Assembly: GCA_018241025.1 (NCBI GenBank)
Contig: JAFEEQ010000012.1
Coordinates: 1-64,000 of the forward strand
Origin: Pseudomonadota bacterium
GTDB lineage: Bacteria; Pseudomonadota; Alphaproteobacteria; Micropepsales; Micropepsaceae
Length of the DNA stretch: 64,000 bases
Direction of reading: 5' to 3'
Below, piece after piece: positions 19,060 through 28,169 of this stretch (position 1 is the first letter of the stretch; every line of letters begins with the position of its first letter). A program made the position numbers and the translations under genes. The notes beneath the pieces were generated by a model, which saw only the letters and a list, made by a program, of their open reading frames with translations, had not been told where the DNA came from and did no database searches.

Positions 19060-19650
19060 ATGGCGGTTCTGGAATTCTGGTTCGAATTCGCGTCGACGTA
19101 CTCCTATCCCGCCGCCATGCGGGCGGCGGGGCTGGCGGAAGCGGCAGGTGTGACCGTGCGTTGGCGCCCCTTCCTGCTCGGCCCGATCTTCGGGGCGCAG
19201 GGCTGGAACGACTCGCCGTTCAATATCTATCCGGCCAAGGGCCGGTACATGTGGCGCGACCTCGAGCGCATCTGTGCCCGCGAGAACCTGCCGTTGAAAT
19301 TGCCGCCACACCGCTTTCCCCAGAACGGCCTGAAAGCGGCGCGGCTCGCACTCGCCGGCGAGAAAGATGATTGGGCGCCGGATTTCGTCCGCGCGGTCTA
19401 CAGCGCAAACTTTGCGGAGCAGAAGGACATCTCCGACGACGCGACGCTTGCGGCCATTCTTGGCACGCTCGGTCGCGACCCCGAAACAGCCTTCGCCGCC
19501 GCCAATACGACGGAGAACAAGGCGGCGCTCAAGACCCAAACGGAAGAGGCAATCGCGCGCGGCATCTTCGGTGCGCCGTCCTTCACAGTCGGCAACGAAC
19601 TCTTCTGGGGCAATGACCGGCTCGAAGAAGCGATCGCGTGGGCACGCTAG
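19060..19650 (+). CDS. DsbA-family / 2-hydroxychromene-2-carboxylate isomerase-like protein
   Basis: A 196-residue thioredoxin-fold protein of the kappa-GST/HCCA isomerase group. It starts [18 protein letters not shown], where a Ser replaces the DsbA CxxC, and carries the [11 protein letters not shown] and [22 protein letters not shown] segments. Members isomerise hydroxychromene carboxylate using glutathione, or act on other glutathione-dependent reactions. The ATG at 19060 is preceded by GGAGAGG. It is divergent from argG and ends overlapping a convergent ATPase gene. Confidence 0.9.
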   Translation: MAVLEFWFEFASTYSYPAAMRAAGLAEAAGVTVRWRPFLLGPIFGAQGWNDSPFNIYPAKGRYMWRDLERICARENLPLKLPPHRFPQNGLKAARLALAGEKDDWAPDFVRAVYSANFAEQKDISDDATLAAILGTLGRDPETAFAAANTTENKAALKTQTEEAIARGIFGAPSFTVGNELFWGNDRLEEAIAWAR

Positions 19651-20183
19651 ATACGGTCCAGCACGAACTGCACACGTTCCTCTACGCTCGCCTCCGAAAC
19701 ATCGACCGTCTGGTAGCCGAAGCGGCGATAGCTCCGACGTACCTCGTCATGCACCGCCACCGCATGCTCGAAACTGTGCTTGCGTAGATCGTCGTGGACA
19801 TAAATCGCGCGCCAGGGCGGAAACAGGAATACTGTCTGGTTGTAGCGGCATTCGGCGATGGCCGCGGCCAATTCCGGCGTATCGTCCGCGCCCGGCGCGT
19901 TGCCATAACCTGAGAGTTCGGGAATCCCCCGGTCGAAGAACACCGGCCTCACGGCTTCCGTCACACCGCGAAAATCTGCGATGCCGAGCGCCAGCATCCT
20001 GTCGCGATAGGCGGCGCGGTCGCCGTCGTGGGTCGCGTTGCCGCCGGTCGCCGCCTGTTCGCGCAGCACCCGCCGTGCCGCCTCCTCCACGCAAAGAAAG
20101 CCGCGGGCATGTAGGGCCTCCAGCAACGTCGTCTTCCCCGCGCCGGGGCCGCCGGTGAAGATGTAGAAATTGGCTCGGGTCAT
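19647..20183 (-). CDS. AAA-type P-loop NTPase (AAA_28-like)
   Basis: A 178-residue P-loop protein: [17 protein letters not shown] is Walker [14 protein letters not shown] fits the lid or Walker B-like region, and the C-terminal part ([21 protein letters not shown]) matches stand-alone AAA_28 proteins. These look like small kinases or nucleotide hydrolases with unknown substrates. The ATG at 20183 has GAGG six bases upstream. Its stop overlaps the convergent HCCA-isomerase-like gene. Confidence 0.85.
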   Translation of the reverse strand: MTRANFYIFTGGPGAGKTTLLEALHARGFLCVEEAARRVLREQAATGGNATHDGDRAAYRDRMLALGIADFRGVTEAVRPVFFDRGIPELSGYGNAPGADDTPELAAAIAECRYNQTVFLFPPWRAIYVHDDLRKHSFEHAVAVHDEVRRSYRRFGYQTVDVSEASVEERVQFVLDRI

Positions 20184-20354
20184 GAATCCTCGTGCGCCAC
20201 GCGCAGGATCGCGCGCCGACCGGTTGCGGTTATCGATGTTTGGGGAGAGGCCGCAGAGTGCGCCGCGCACCCCGCCCGGTCAAGCCGGTTGTTGATCCGG
20301 CGCAAGGCCATGCCCGGCGGCAGAGGGCAAACTGGCGGCATTGAGAGGTGCGGC

Positions 20355-21008
20355 ATGGCCGATATCGTTTTCCATTCGATGGCGGGAAGCTCCTATCTCT
20401 GGAGCATGATGCAGATCGCCCACGAGAAGGGCGTGAGCTACGAACTGCGCGAGCTGGCGCTGAACTCGCCGGAGCATCTGGCGCTGCACCCGTTCGGCAA
20501 GATGCCGATCCTCCAACATGGCGATGTCCACATCTATGAATCGCTGGCCATCGCGCATTATATCGACCGCGCCTTCGACGGCCCGGCGCTCCAGCCGGCC
20601 GATGCGCGCGGCCAGGCGAACATGCTGCGCTGGATCAGCATCGTGAATGCCTATGTCTTTCCGGTGATGAACCGCTTCTTCAAGGAGCGCGTCGCCAAGC
20701 CGTCCTGGGGCTTCGAGACCGATGCCGAATTCGTCGAGAATGCCATTCCGCAACTGATCAAGCAGGTGAGTCTGATCGACGCCGCCGCGGCACAGGGCGG
20801 CTTCCTCGCCGGCGGCCGGCTGACGCTGGCGGACTGTTTCCTGTTCCCGAATTTCCTGTTCTTCGGCCGCACGCCCGAGGGCGCGCGCATGATCGCCGAG
20901 GCCCCGCACGCGAAGCGCTGGCTCGACCGCATGACGTCGCGCGTCAGCTATATCGAAAGCCCGATGCGGCCGGTGTTCGAACAGCTCGGGCCGGTGCCGG
21001 CGTCATAA
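20355..21008 (+). CDS. Glutathione S-transferase family protein
   Basis: A 217-residue GST. The thioredoxin-like N-terminal domain (DIVFHSMAGSSYLWSMMQIAHE) has the cis-Pro loop in GKMPILQHGD and the glutathione-binding YESLAIAHYID. The all-helical C-terminal domain includes the N-capping box LTLADCFLFP. The substrate is unknown. It is convergent with the SDR gene, three bases away. Confidence 0.9.
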   Translation: MADIVFHSMAGSSYLWSMMQIAHEKGVSYELRELALNSPEHLALHPFGKMPILQHGDVHIYESLAIAHYIDRAFDGPALQPADARGQANMLRWISIVNAYVFPVMNRFFKERVAKPSWGFETDAEFVENAIPQLIKQVSLIDAAAAQGGFLAGGRLTLADCFLFPNFLFFGRTPEGARMIAEAPHAKRWLDRMTSRVSYIESPMRPVFEQLGPVPAS

Positions 21009-21011
21009 CGC

Positions 21012-21755
21012 CTACCAGCTGCCGCCGTCGACGCGGATCACCTGTCCGGTGACGTAGCTCGACGCGTCCGAGGCGAGATAGAGCGCGGTGCCGACGATCT
21101 CCTCCGGATTGCCGAAACGCTTGAGACCCAGCCGGCCGGCCATCTCCTTGTTGTCGCGCCACGCGGTCGAAACATCGGTCAGGAACGGTCCCGGACAGAT
21201 GCAATTCACCCGCACCTTGGGTCCGAAGGCCTTGGCGAGCGCCACCGTCATGGAATTGATCGCTGCTTTGGCACCGCCGTAGGGAATAGTGTGCGGCATC
21301 GGCAGATAGGACGCGGTGCTCGAGAGATTGATGATCACACCGCCATCGCCTGCCATCATTTTCTCGCCGACTATCGACGAGAGCCGGAACGGCCCCTTGA
21401 AATTGATGTCGATGACCTTGTCGAACAGCGCCTCGGTGGTCTCGGTGAGCGACGGCGCCAGCGGCGACATACCGGCATTGTTGACCAGGATGTCGACGCG
21501 GCCGAACTGCTTGTAGGCCGCCTCGGCCAGCCTGTCGTTGTCGCCCCAGTTGCCGACATGCGCCGCGAACGGTAACGCCCGGCGCCCCATCGCTTCGACC
21601 TCCTTCGCGACGGCCTCGCAAGCCTCGATCTTGCGGCTCGCAATTACGACATCCGCACCGGCCTTGGCGAAGCCCAGCACCATCTCCTTGCCGAGCCCGC
21701 GCGAGCCGCCGGTGACGACGGCGATTTTGCCTGAAAGATCAAAGAGGCCAGTCAT
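21012..21755 (-). CDS. SDR-family oxidoreductase
   Basis: A 247-residue classical short-chain dehydrogenase. The cofactor motif is VVTGGSRGLGKEM (TGxxxGxG), NNAG is present, the active site is SSTASYLPMPHTIPYGGAKAA (Ser and YxxxK), and the end is GQVIRVDGG. An Arg after the second strand (IASRK) hints at NADP. The substrate is unknown. The ATG at 21755 has AGAAGGG at good distance; the ATG at 21761 would sit directly on that site. Confidence 0.92.
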   Translation of the reverse strand: MTGLFDLSGKIAVVTGGSRGLGKEMVLGFAKAGADVVIASRKIEACEAVAKEVEAMGRRALPFAAHVGNWGDNDRLAEAAYKQFGRVDILVNNAGMSPLAPSLTETTEALFDKVIDINFKGPFRLSSIVGEKMMAGDGGVIINLSSTASYLPMPHTIPYGGAKAAINSMTVALAKAFGPKVRVNCICPGPFLTDVSTAWRDNKEMAGRLGLKRFGNPEEIVGTALYLASDASSYVTGQVIRVDGGSW

Positions 21756-21856
21756 GCGCATCCCTTCTGCCGAAATTCGCCAAGAAGGGATCGGAACAGA
21801 AAATACGCGGGCACGGAAGTGGCGAAGACTGACTTCGGTCCATCGAGGAGTCTCAC

Positions 21857-22852
21857 ATGCTACGCAGCCGCTCCGGAAACTTTGCCAGCGCCGCAGCCGC
21901 GTTTCTTCTGGGTTCGGCATTGGCGGGAGCCGCCTTGGCCGGCGGGCCAGCAAAGGAATCGCCGCTCAGCATGGTTGAAGCCCTACACTCCGCGTTCGGC
22001 GATCATCACGATCGCGCTGTCCACACAAAGGGGCTGGTCTTCGTTGGTACGTTCACACCCGCCAAGGAGGCCCGCACGCTCACAAAAGAGCCGATCTTTT
22101 CCGGCGGACCGCTTCCGGTCATCGCGCGCTTCTCGCTCTTTGCGGGCGTTCCCGATCTCGCGGACAATGACGACGGGGCCTCTCCCGCCGGCCTCGCGGT
22201 CAAGGTGAAAGCGAAGGATGGCGACGACTTCGACATCGAAGCCAACCAGCACCCCGACTTCATCGTCTCCACCTTCGATGAGTTTGCCGTCTTCCTGCGC
22301 GCGGTCGGCTCCACGAAGCCGGACAGTCCTCATCCAAGTCCGGTCGAGCAATTCCTCGCCACGCATCCCCATGCCGTGCAGTTTTTACACAGCCGGACCT
22401 ATCCGGCATCCTACGCCCAAGCGCGCTATTGGGGTATCAACGCGGTCAAGTTCACAAATGCCAAGGGACAATCGGTCTTCGTCCGCTACACGTTCAAGCC
22501 GCACGCACCGGAAAAATATCTGACGCCGGACGAGCGCAAAGTGGCAGGGCCCAGCTATCTCGGCGATGAAATCGTCAGACGCATCGCGGCTGCGCCGGTG
22601 AGTTTCGACCTCTACGCCCAGATAGCCGGCAAGGGCGACAAGATCGACGATCCCGCCGTCGCCTGGCCGGCAACGCGGAAGATGGTGAAACTCGGCACCC
22701 TCACACTCGTGAATCAACCCGACGACCCGAACGAGGTGGCGCGCACCCTGCTCTTCCTTCCCGGTCAATCCCATCCGGGTGTCGAAGCGGCGGACCCGAT
22801 GCTGGTACTGCGCAACACCGCCTATCCCATCTCGCTCGGCGAGCGGCAGTAG
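21857..22852 (+). CDS. Periplasmic catalase-related (SrpA-like) haem peroxidase
   Basis: A 331-residue protein with a signal peptide (RSGNFASAAAAFLLGSALAG, cut near residue 28) followed by a reduced catalase fold. The distal His lies in VHTKGLVFVGTF and the family segments PVIARFSLFAGVPDLADN and GLAVKVKAKDG are present. Such short catalase-like proteins usually act as haem peroxidases, here probably in the periplasm against peroxide. The start follows a GAGGAG site. It is divergent from the SDR gene and convergent with an AraC regulator. Confidence 0.92.
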   Translation: MLRSRSGNFASAAAAFLLGSALAGAALAGGPAKESPLSMVEALHSAFGDHHDRAVHTKGLVFVGTFTPAKEARTLTKEPIFSGGPLPVIARFSLFAGVPDLADNDDGASPAGLAVKVKAKDGDDFDIEANQHPDFIVSTFDEFAVFLRAVGSTKPDSPHPSPVEQFLATHPHAVQFLHSRTYPASYAQARYWGINAVKFTNAKGQSVFVRYTFKPHAPEKYLTPDERKVAGPSYLGDEIVRRIAAAPVSFDLYAQIAGKGDKIDDPAVAWPATRKMVKLGTLTLVNQPDDPNEVARTLLFLPGQSHPGVEAADPMLVLRNTAYPISLGERQ

Positions 22853-23761
22853 TCAGTCGCGCGCGGCGCGGCGCCAGGCGCCAGGCGCGACGCCTGCAAT
22901 ACGCGTGAAAACGCGGGTGAAATGGCTCTGGTCGGCGAAGCCGCTGGCAATGGCGATTTCGGCCAGAGGCAGATGCCCCTCGCGCAGCAAGGCCTTTGCC
23001 TTGTCAATCCGCCGCTGCAAAAGCCAGCGATGCGGCGCATGTCCGGTCGATACCCGGAACGCGCGCGCGAAGTGGCTGGGCGAGAGCCCGCAGCGCCGCG
23101 CGACTTCGATCTGCGAGATGTCGCCGTCGAGATAGGCATCGAAGATTTCCTTTGCCAGGCGCTCCTGCCATGGCGCCAGCCCGCCGCGCCGCGCCGTGTC
23201 CTCGCGCATCCCGCCATAGGTCTGCGCGACATGTGCCGTGATGGCAAGCGTGACGCTGTCCACGAAGAGTTGGCTCGCCTGTTCCGGCTTCAGGAATGCC
23301 GGCATCATCGCCATCCCAAGGTGATGAATGACGCGATCATCGACTCCGCTGCCCGCCGGATAGTCGAGATCGCCGATGCGCCGCTTGCCTTCCGCATCTG
23401 CTAGCGCGTTGAACGCGGAACGCGGTATGTGAAAATGCAAGCCGACCATGGGATTGTTGACAAAGATGGCCGGTGCCGCGCGCAGATCGTACATCGTCAC
23501 TTGTGGCGCGGTGATCGGCGCGCTGCGCACGGGGCGGCCGTCTTCCCAGAGCTGGTAATTGGGGAAGTCGAAGAAGCCCATGCTGACGAGATAGGCATCC
23601 TGGTAAGGCTGCGGCTCCGACATCTGGAACGTCGGCTCGGGCTGGTCGAGATAGGTCACCGCGACATCGGTCTTGCGCAGCGTCGTAGTGACGAACGCCG
23701 CAGCGCGTTCCGCCCCGAAGCGGCGTCCGAAGGCATCGCCATAGGAAAGACTGCTACCCAT
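22853..23761 (-). CDS. AraC-family transcriptional regulator
   Basis: A 302-residue regulator. The C-terminal 100 residues carry two helix-turn-helix motifs: ISQIEVARRCGLSPSHFARAF and LPLAEIAIASGFADQSHFTRVF. The N-terminal domain is an effector-binding region with no clear small-molecule signature. Its stop directly abuts the end of the catalase-like gene on the other strand, so the pairing is positional only; its target is not evident. Confidence 0.92.
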   Translation of the reverse strand: MGSSLSYGDAFGRRFGAERAAAFVTTTLRKTDVAVTYLDQPEPTFQMSEPQPYQDAYLVSMGFFDFPNYQLWEDGRPVRSAPITAPQVTMYDLRAAPAIFVNNPMVGLHFHIPRSAFNALADAEGKRRIGDLDYPAGSGVDDRVIHHLGMAMMPAFLKPEQASQLFVDSVTLAITAHVAQTYGGMREDTARRGGLAPWQERLAKEIFDAYLDGDISQIEVARRCGLSPSHFARAFRVSTGHAPHRWLLQRRIDKAKALLREGHLPLAEIAIASGFADQSHFTRVFTRIAGVAPGAWRRAARD

Positions 23762-23840
23762 CGCCGGTCCCGCCCAACGCGCTTGGCGAGGCTAGAATAG
23801 ACCGCTCAGATGCTCAATATGGTGATGCAAATCGGCAGGC

Positions 23841-24962
23841 TTATGACGGCATCCGCGCCAGCGCGGCGCTTTCCATCTCGGCCATCCGCTCCTTCGCCTT
23901 GAGCTTGATGCTCTCGCTCTTGAGCTGGCCGCAGGCGGCCATGATGTCCCGTCCGCGCGGGGTGCGGATCGGCGAGGCGTAGCCGGCGCGGTTCACGATC
24001 TCGGCGAATTTTTCGATCTGGGTCCAGTCCGAGCATTCATAGGGCGCGCCGGGCCAGGGATTGAACGGGATCAGGTTGATCTTCGCCGGAATGCCCTTCA
24101 GCAGCTTTACCAGCTCGCGCGCCTCGGCCAGCGAGTCGTTCACGCCTTTCAGCATCACATATTCGTAGGTGATGCGCCGCGCGTTCGACAGCGTGGGATA
24201 TTCGCGGCAGGCCTGCAGCAACTCGGCGATCTTGTACTTCTTGTTGAGCGGCACGATCACGTCGCGGATGTCGTCGCGCACGGCGTGGAGCGAGATGGCG
24301 AGCGAAGAGCCGATCTCGTGCCCGGCGCGCGGGATCATCGGCACCACGCCGGCGGTCGAGAGCGTGATGCGACGGCGCGAGAACGCCATGCCGCCGCTCG
24401 ACGCCGCGATCTCCATCGCGGAACGGACATTGTCGAAATTGTAGAGCGGCTCGCCCATCCCCATCAGCACGATGTTGGTCACGCGGCGGTTGGGCGCCGT
24501 GCTCGGCCAGTCGCCGAGCGAATCCTTGGCGACGAGCAATTGCCCGACGATCTCTTCCGGCGTCAGGTTGCGCACCAGCTTCTGGGTGCCGGTGTGGCAG
24601 AAACGGCAGTTGAGGGTGCAACCGACCTGGCTCGAAACGCAGAGCGTTCCGCGGTCCGGCTCGGGGATATAGACGGTTTCGAACTCGATGCCCGGGCCGG
24701 TGCGCAGCAGCCATTTGCGCGTACCGTCGGCCGAGATCTGCTCGGTCACCACCTCAGGCCGCGCCACGGTGAAACGCTCGGCCAGCATCGTCCTAAGATT
24801 CTTGGACAGATTGGTCATCGCACCGAAATCGCGCGCGCCGCGGACATAGATCCAGTTCCACAGCTGGTCGCGACGCATGGCGGCATGCTTCTCCGCCACG
24901 CCGGCGTCGATCAGCGCTGCCTTGAAGGCAGCCGGGCCGAGGCCGAGAAGGGTCGTTGTCAT
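23841..24962 (-). CDS. rlmN: Dual-specificity rRNA/tRNA adenine-C2 methyltransferase RlmN
   Basis: A 373-residue radical-SAM enzyme that methylates C2 of adenosine in 23S rRNA (position 2503 in E. coli numbering) and A37 of some tRNAs. The iron-sulfur motif is [12 protein letters not shown] (CxxxCxxC), and the N-terminal helical domain ([17 protein letters not shown]) is typical. A C-terminal Cys in DIMAACGQL supplies the methyl-carrying residue. The ATG at 24962 removes an implausible 15-residue extension. Confidence 0.97.
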   Translation of the reverse strand: MTTTLLGLGPAAFKAALIDAGVAEKHAAMRRDQLWNWIYVRGARDFGAMTNLSKNLRTMLAERFTVARPEVVTEQISADGTRKWLLRTGPGIEFETVYIPEPDRGTLCVSSQVGCTLNCRFCHTGTQKLVRNLTPEEIVGQLLVAKDSLGDWPSTAPNRRVTNIVLMGMGEPLYNFDNVRSAMEIAASSGGMAFSRRRITLSTAGVVPMIPRAGHEIGSSLAISLHAVRDDIRDVIVPLNKKYKIAELLQACREYPTLSNARRITYEYVMLKGVNDSLAEARELVKLLKGIPAKINLIPFNPWPGAPYECSDWTQIEKFAEIVNRAGYASPIRTPRGRDIMAACGQLKSESIKLKAKERMAEMESAALARMPS

Positions 24963-25017
24963 GGCCGGGTGTATACAGGCCTTCGCAGGCCCTGTCCCCT
25001 CCCGCATGGGGGGAGGC

Positions 25018-25572
25018 CTACATCCCGCAGGCTTTGTGGATCATGTCCAGGGCGTCGGAAATACCGGCCAGCGAATAGGTGTCGACCGTCTTGGTGCCGC
25101 GCGACGAGTATCCGGTGACCACCGCCGACTTGCCGGACCGCATCGCGTCGATCAGCTTGACCTCATCCGAGCGGTGTCGGACCCAGGCGGCGCCGGAACT
25201 GCCGTCATTGTCGGTGAACATTTCGAAGCTCTTGCCGTCGACGCTCGCGGTCACCGTGCTGCCGGTCTTGTAGGGATAACCGGGGACCACTTCCGGCTCC
25301 GCCTTGGCCTTCGGATTGCGGCCCGGCCAGTCGGTGATCAGGAAATAGATCGGATCGCGCTTCGCCTTTTTCGGCAGCGTCACGGTCGGCTTGGAGATTG
25401 CGTAGCAGATCTTGCTGCTGCCGCTGCCGCTGGTGAAAGCCGACCAGTCGCGCGCGACGCCGAGCAACGTCGCATCGGAGGACGAGGCCGCTGACACGGG
25501 CAGCGCCAATGCGGCCGTCAGCGCGGCGGCAATTGCAAAACGGGAGGTGGCGGTCGTCACTTTGATCAGCAT
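25018..25572 (-). CDS. Invasion-associated locus B (IalB)-like exported protein
   Basis: A 184-residue protein with a signal peptide (about residues 1-28, ending SAASS) and an IalB-type domain: [34 protein letters not shown] and a C-terminal KACGM that can pair with the first Cys. The family is named from Bartonella but is widespread in non-pathogenic alphaproteobacteria; its molecular function is unknown. It is upstream of rlmN on the same strand, 55 bases away. Confidence 0.88.
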   Translation of the reverse strand: MLIKVTTATSRFAIAAALTAALALPVSAASSSDATLLGVARDWSAFTSGSGSSKICYAISKPTVTLPKKAKRDPIYFLITDWPGRNPKAKAEPEVVPGYPYKTGSTVTASVDGKSFEMFTDNDGSSGAAWVRHRSDEVKLIDAMRSGKSAVVTGYSSRGTKTVDTYSLAGISDALDMIHKACGM

Positions 25573-25739
25573 CGGAGCGGCTCCTGCGTGGGCGCGGCCC
25601 TAATGCCAACGAAATCAGGCACTTCTGCGGCGGCGGCAACGCTGAATCGGACAATAGGCGTCCGACCCCCGGGCCGTCCACGACAAATGTCAAAACAACG
25701 GGCGGAAACCGGGGGGCGACGCGACGGTTTCGTTAATCC

Positions 25740-26339
25740 TTACTTCGTAGCAAGGATCGCTTCTTCGACGTCGCGCAGCCTGTCTTTGCCGAAATATATC
25801 TGATCGCCAACGAAGAAGGTCGGGATGCCGAAGGCGCCGCGCGCCACCGCCTCCTCGGTGTTGGCGATCAGCCTGGCTTTCACCTCGGGCGCCTGCGCCC
25901 GCTCCAGCAAGGCGGGATCTAGACCCGACTCGGCGAGCGCCGCCTTCACCACCTCCGGATCGTCCATCTTCTTCGGCGCGACCCACATGTGATGGAACAC
26001 AGCCGCCATGTAGGGCGCGAGGATGCCTTCCTGCTCAGCCGCCACCGCCATGCGCATGAGGTTGAGCGTATTGACGGGGAAATGCGGATTGAATTTGAAC
26101 TCGACGATGCCATGGCGCTTGATGAACCGCTGGGTCTCGAGCTGCTCATAGGTCGGCTTGTTCTTGATGTGGCCGAAGGCCTGCATCGGCGACTGGTTGC
26201 CGGTGGCCTTAAAGATGCCGCCGAGCAGGACGGGCACACGCTTGAATATCGTGCCGGTGCGCTTCTCGATGTCCGGCAGGATGCGTTCACTGAGATAAGC
26301 GTTGGGACTGCCGAAGTCGAAGAGGAATTCGGGTTGCAT
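25740..26339 (-). CDS. 2-hydroxychromene-2-carboxylate isomerase-like (DsbA family) protein
   Basis: A 199-residue kappa-GST/HCCA isomerase: EFLFDFGSPNAYLSERIL (Ser in place of the catalytic Cys), RVPVLLGGIFKATGNQSP, and AFGIPTFFVGDQIYFGKDRL. It is closer to true HCCA isomerases than the gene at 19060. The ATG at 26339 (GGGAG eight bases upstream) overlaps the stop of the SDR gene by one base, so the two are coupled. No naphthalene-pathway genes are near, so the aromatic role is doubtful. Confidence 0.9.
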   Translation of the reverse strand: MQPEFLFDFGSPNAYLSERILPDIEKRTGTIFKRVPVLLGGIFKATGNQSPMQAFGHIKNKPTYEQLETQRFIKRHGIVEFKFNPHFPVNTLNLMRMAVAAEQEGILAPYMAAVFHHMWVAPKKMDDPEVVKAALAESGLDPALLERAQAPEVKARLIANTEEAVARGAFGIPTFFVGDQIYFGKDRLRDVEEAILATK

Positions 26340-27082
26340 CACCAGCTCTCCCGGTAAGGACGGAGGTCGAGTTCGAAGGTCCAGGCGTCGCGCGTCTGAC
26401 AGTGAAGATACCAGTAGGCTTCGGCGATCGACGAGGGATTCATCAGCTGGTCGGGCGCGATGTTCGCCACCGCCTCGTCGCCGCCGCGGGCGCGGATGCG
26501 CTCCTTGACGAAGGCGGTATCGACGCCGGCGTCGATGATCAGATGGGCGACATGGATGTTCTGCGGCCCGAGCTCGCGCGCCATGCTCTGGGCCACGGCC
26601 CGCAAGCCGAACTTGGCAGACGCAAAGGCCGCATAGCCCTTGCCGCCGCGCATCGATGCAGTCGCGCCGGTGAACAGGATCGTTCCCTGCCCGCGCGGCA
26701 GCATCAGCCGCGCCGCCTCACGTCCCGTAAGGAAGCCGCCATAGCAGGCCATCTCCCACACTTTCCGGAACACCCGCTCGGTCGTTTCGAGGATCGGGAA
26801 GTTCACATTGGCGCCCGGATTGAAGATGCAGACCTCCAGCGGCGCATGCGCATCGGCCTCGGCGAGGAATTCGACGACGTCCTCTTCCTTGCGAGCATCG
26901 AGCGCGCGGGCCTCGCAGCGCCCGCCACCAGATTCTATTTCGGACTTCAACTGCGTGAGCTTGTCGGCGCTGCGCCGCCCGGCGAAGACGGTGTAGCCCT
27001 CGGCGGCGAACTTCCTGGCGATTGCGGAACCGATGTAGTCGCCCGCGCCGATGACGGCACAGGTCGCATTGCGGGGCGTCAT
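26339..27082 (-). CDS. Atypical SDR-family protein (catalytic Tyr replaced by Phe)
   Basis: A 247-residue Rossmann-fold SDR. The dinucleotide motif is VIGAGDYIGSAIA and an Arg pair (AGRRSADKL) suggests NADP. At the active site the usual YxxxK reads FASAK (within GYAAFASAKFGLR), so the catalytic Tyr is Phe while Ser/Thr (GATAS) and Lys remain. The C-terminal HLIIDAGVDT segment matches a known SDR subgroup that shares this change. It may have lost or altered dehydrogenase chemistry. It is coupled to the HCCA isomerase-like gene downstream. Confidence 0.88.
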   Translation of the reverse strand: MTPRNATCAVIGAGDYIGSAIARKFAAEGYTVFAGRRSADKLTQLKSEIESGGGRCEARALDARKEEDVVEFLAEADAHAPLEVCIFNPGANVNFPILETTERVFRKVWEMACYGGFLTGREAARLMLPRGQGTILFTGATASMRGGKGYAAFASAKFGLRAVAQSMARELGPQNIHVAHLIIDAGVDTAFVKERIRARGGDEAVANIAPDQLMNPSSIAEAYWYLHCQTRDAWTFELDLRPYRESW

Positions 27083-27108
27083 GGGCGACCCTCCGAGATT
27101 ACATGATG

Positions 27109-27138
27109 ACTATAATATAATTGGCCGCGAACTGTCAT
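27109..27138 (-). promoter_or_regulatory. Candidate promoter of the SDR-isomerase pair
   Basis: On the reverse strand ATGACA (27133-27138) and TATAGT (27109-27114) are 18 bases apart, in a distinctly AT-rich stretch ending about 27 bases before the SDR start. The hexamers are fair matches only. Confidence 0.35.
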
Positions 27139-27154
27139 GCGCCAAGCGAATATC

Positions 27155-27376
27155 CTACTTCAGGAATTGGTAGAGCGATGCGCGCAATCGGCCAATGAGG
27201 TCGTGGCGTTCTGACGACGCGCTCCCCGGGGCGGCGTCGCCGCGATTTTGCCTGGTATCGCGCCAAAACCAGACGGCCAGAATCGGCATGACGACGAGAA
27301 AAAGTATCGCCCCCGGCGCTGGACGCAAAAACGCCATAACCAACACGAGCACCGCGAATGCCAGGAAGAACTTCAT
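27155..27376 (-). CDS. Small membrane protein
   Basis: A 73-residue protein with two closely spaced hydrophobic segments (FLAFAVLVLVMAFL and AILFLVVMPILAVWFW) and a polar C-terminal tail. No family is recognised. The ATG at 27376 was chosen; a GTG nine bases upstream is possible. It lies 31 bases downstream of the ABC-2 permease gene on the same strand and may be co-transcribed with it. Confidence 0.65.
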   Translation of the reverse strand: MKFFLAFAVLVLVMAFLRPAPGAILFLVVMPILAVWFWRDTRQNRGDAAPGSASSERHDLIGRLRASLYQFLK

Positions 27377-27407
27377 GGCCACCACCCAGGTGTCGTTGTT
27401 GGCCGCC

Positions 27408-28169
27408 TTACTCGCGAAGCCCCCAGCCGATCGCGTAGAGCCGCCACACGATCCCGCCCAGCACGGCGGTCAATCCAACAGTCAGCATCGCGCCGAGCCA
27501 TTCGTTGACCTCGGTGAAGCCGATCATCGAATGGCGCAGGCCGTTGATGAAATAGAACAGCGGATTGCCATAGGCGAGGAAGCGCAGCCAGGGCGGCAGC
27601 ATGGCCACGGTGTTGAACACGCCACCGACCATCGCCAGCGGCTGGATGAAGAACACCATCAGGATGTTGAGCTGCTCGAAGGTCTTGGCCCAGAGCGCCA
27701 CGATGATCCCGAGGAAGCCGAAGATCATCGACACGAATACCACCCAGAACAGGAACTCCGGCAGCGATTTCATGTGCACGGCACCGAACAACCAGCCGAT
27801 CACCATGATGCCGACGGCGGTGAAAACGCTGCGCAAAACCACGATCGAAACCGTGCCGGCGATCATCTCGACATAGGACAGCGGCGCAACGAGGATTTCC
27901 TCGATGCTCTTCTGGAAGCGCTGGAAATAAATCTGGGAGGTCGCCTGCAGGAAGGCGGCGCTGATGACGTTCATCATCACCACGCCCGGCAGGACGAATT
28001 CGAGATAGTTGAATTGCCCGAAATTCCGGATCCGGCCACCGACGACGAAGCCGAAGATGAAGATGAACAGCAGCGCCGAGATCAGGGGCGCGACCACCGC
28101 CTGGATCGGCACGCGGGCGAGGCGCTGGATCTCGCGCCGGACCATGGTCCAAAGGCCGATCCAGTTCAT
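27408..28169 (-). CDS. ABC-2 type transporter permease
   Basis: A 253-residue inner-membrane protein with six predicted spans, of the ABC-2 (YadH-like) family: WTMVRREIQRLARVP start, PLISALLFIFIFGFVVGGRI, and the NPLFYFINGLRHSMIGF motif. It works with the ATPase encoded directly upstream (start and stop overlap at 28166-28169). YadGH-like exporters have unclear substrates; ABC-2 systems carry polysaccharides, lipids or drugs. Confidence 0.93.
   Translation of the reverse strand: MNWIGLWTMVRREIQRLARVPIQAVVAPLISALLFIFIFGFVVGGRIRNFGQFNYLEFVLPGVVMMNVISAAFLQATSQIYFQRFQKSIEEILVAPLSYVEMIAGTVSIVVLRSVFTAVGIMVIGWLFGAVHMKSLPEFLFWVVFVSMIFGFLGIIVALWAKTFEQLNILMVFFIQPLAMVGGVFNTVAMLPPWLRFLAYGNPLFYFINGLRHSMIGFTEVNEWLGAMLTVGLTAVLGGIVWRLYAIGWGLRE

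Noticed and set aside
25740..27082. Naphthalene-type degradation cluster from the HCCA isomerase name
   Set aside because: No dioxygenase, aldolase or dehydrogenase of that pathway is near; the isomerase name alone is not evidence.
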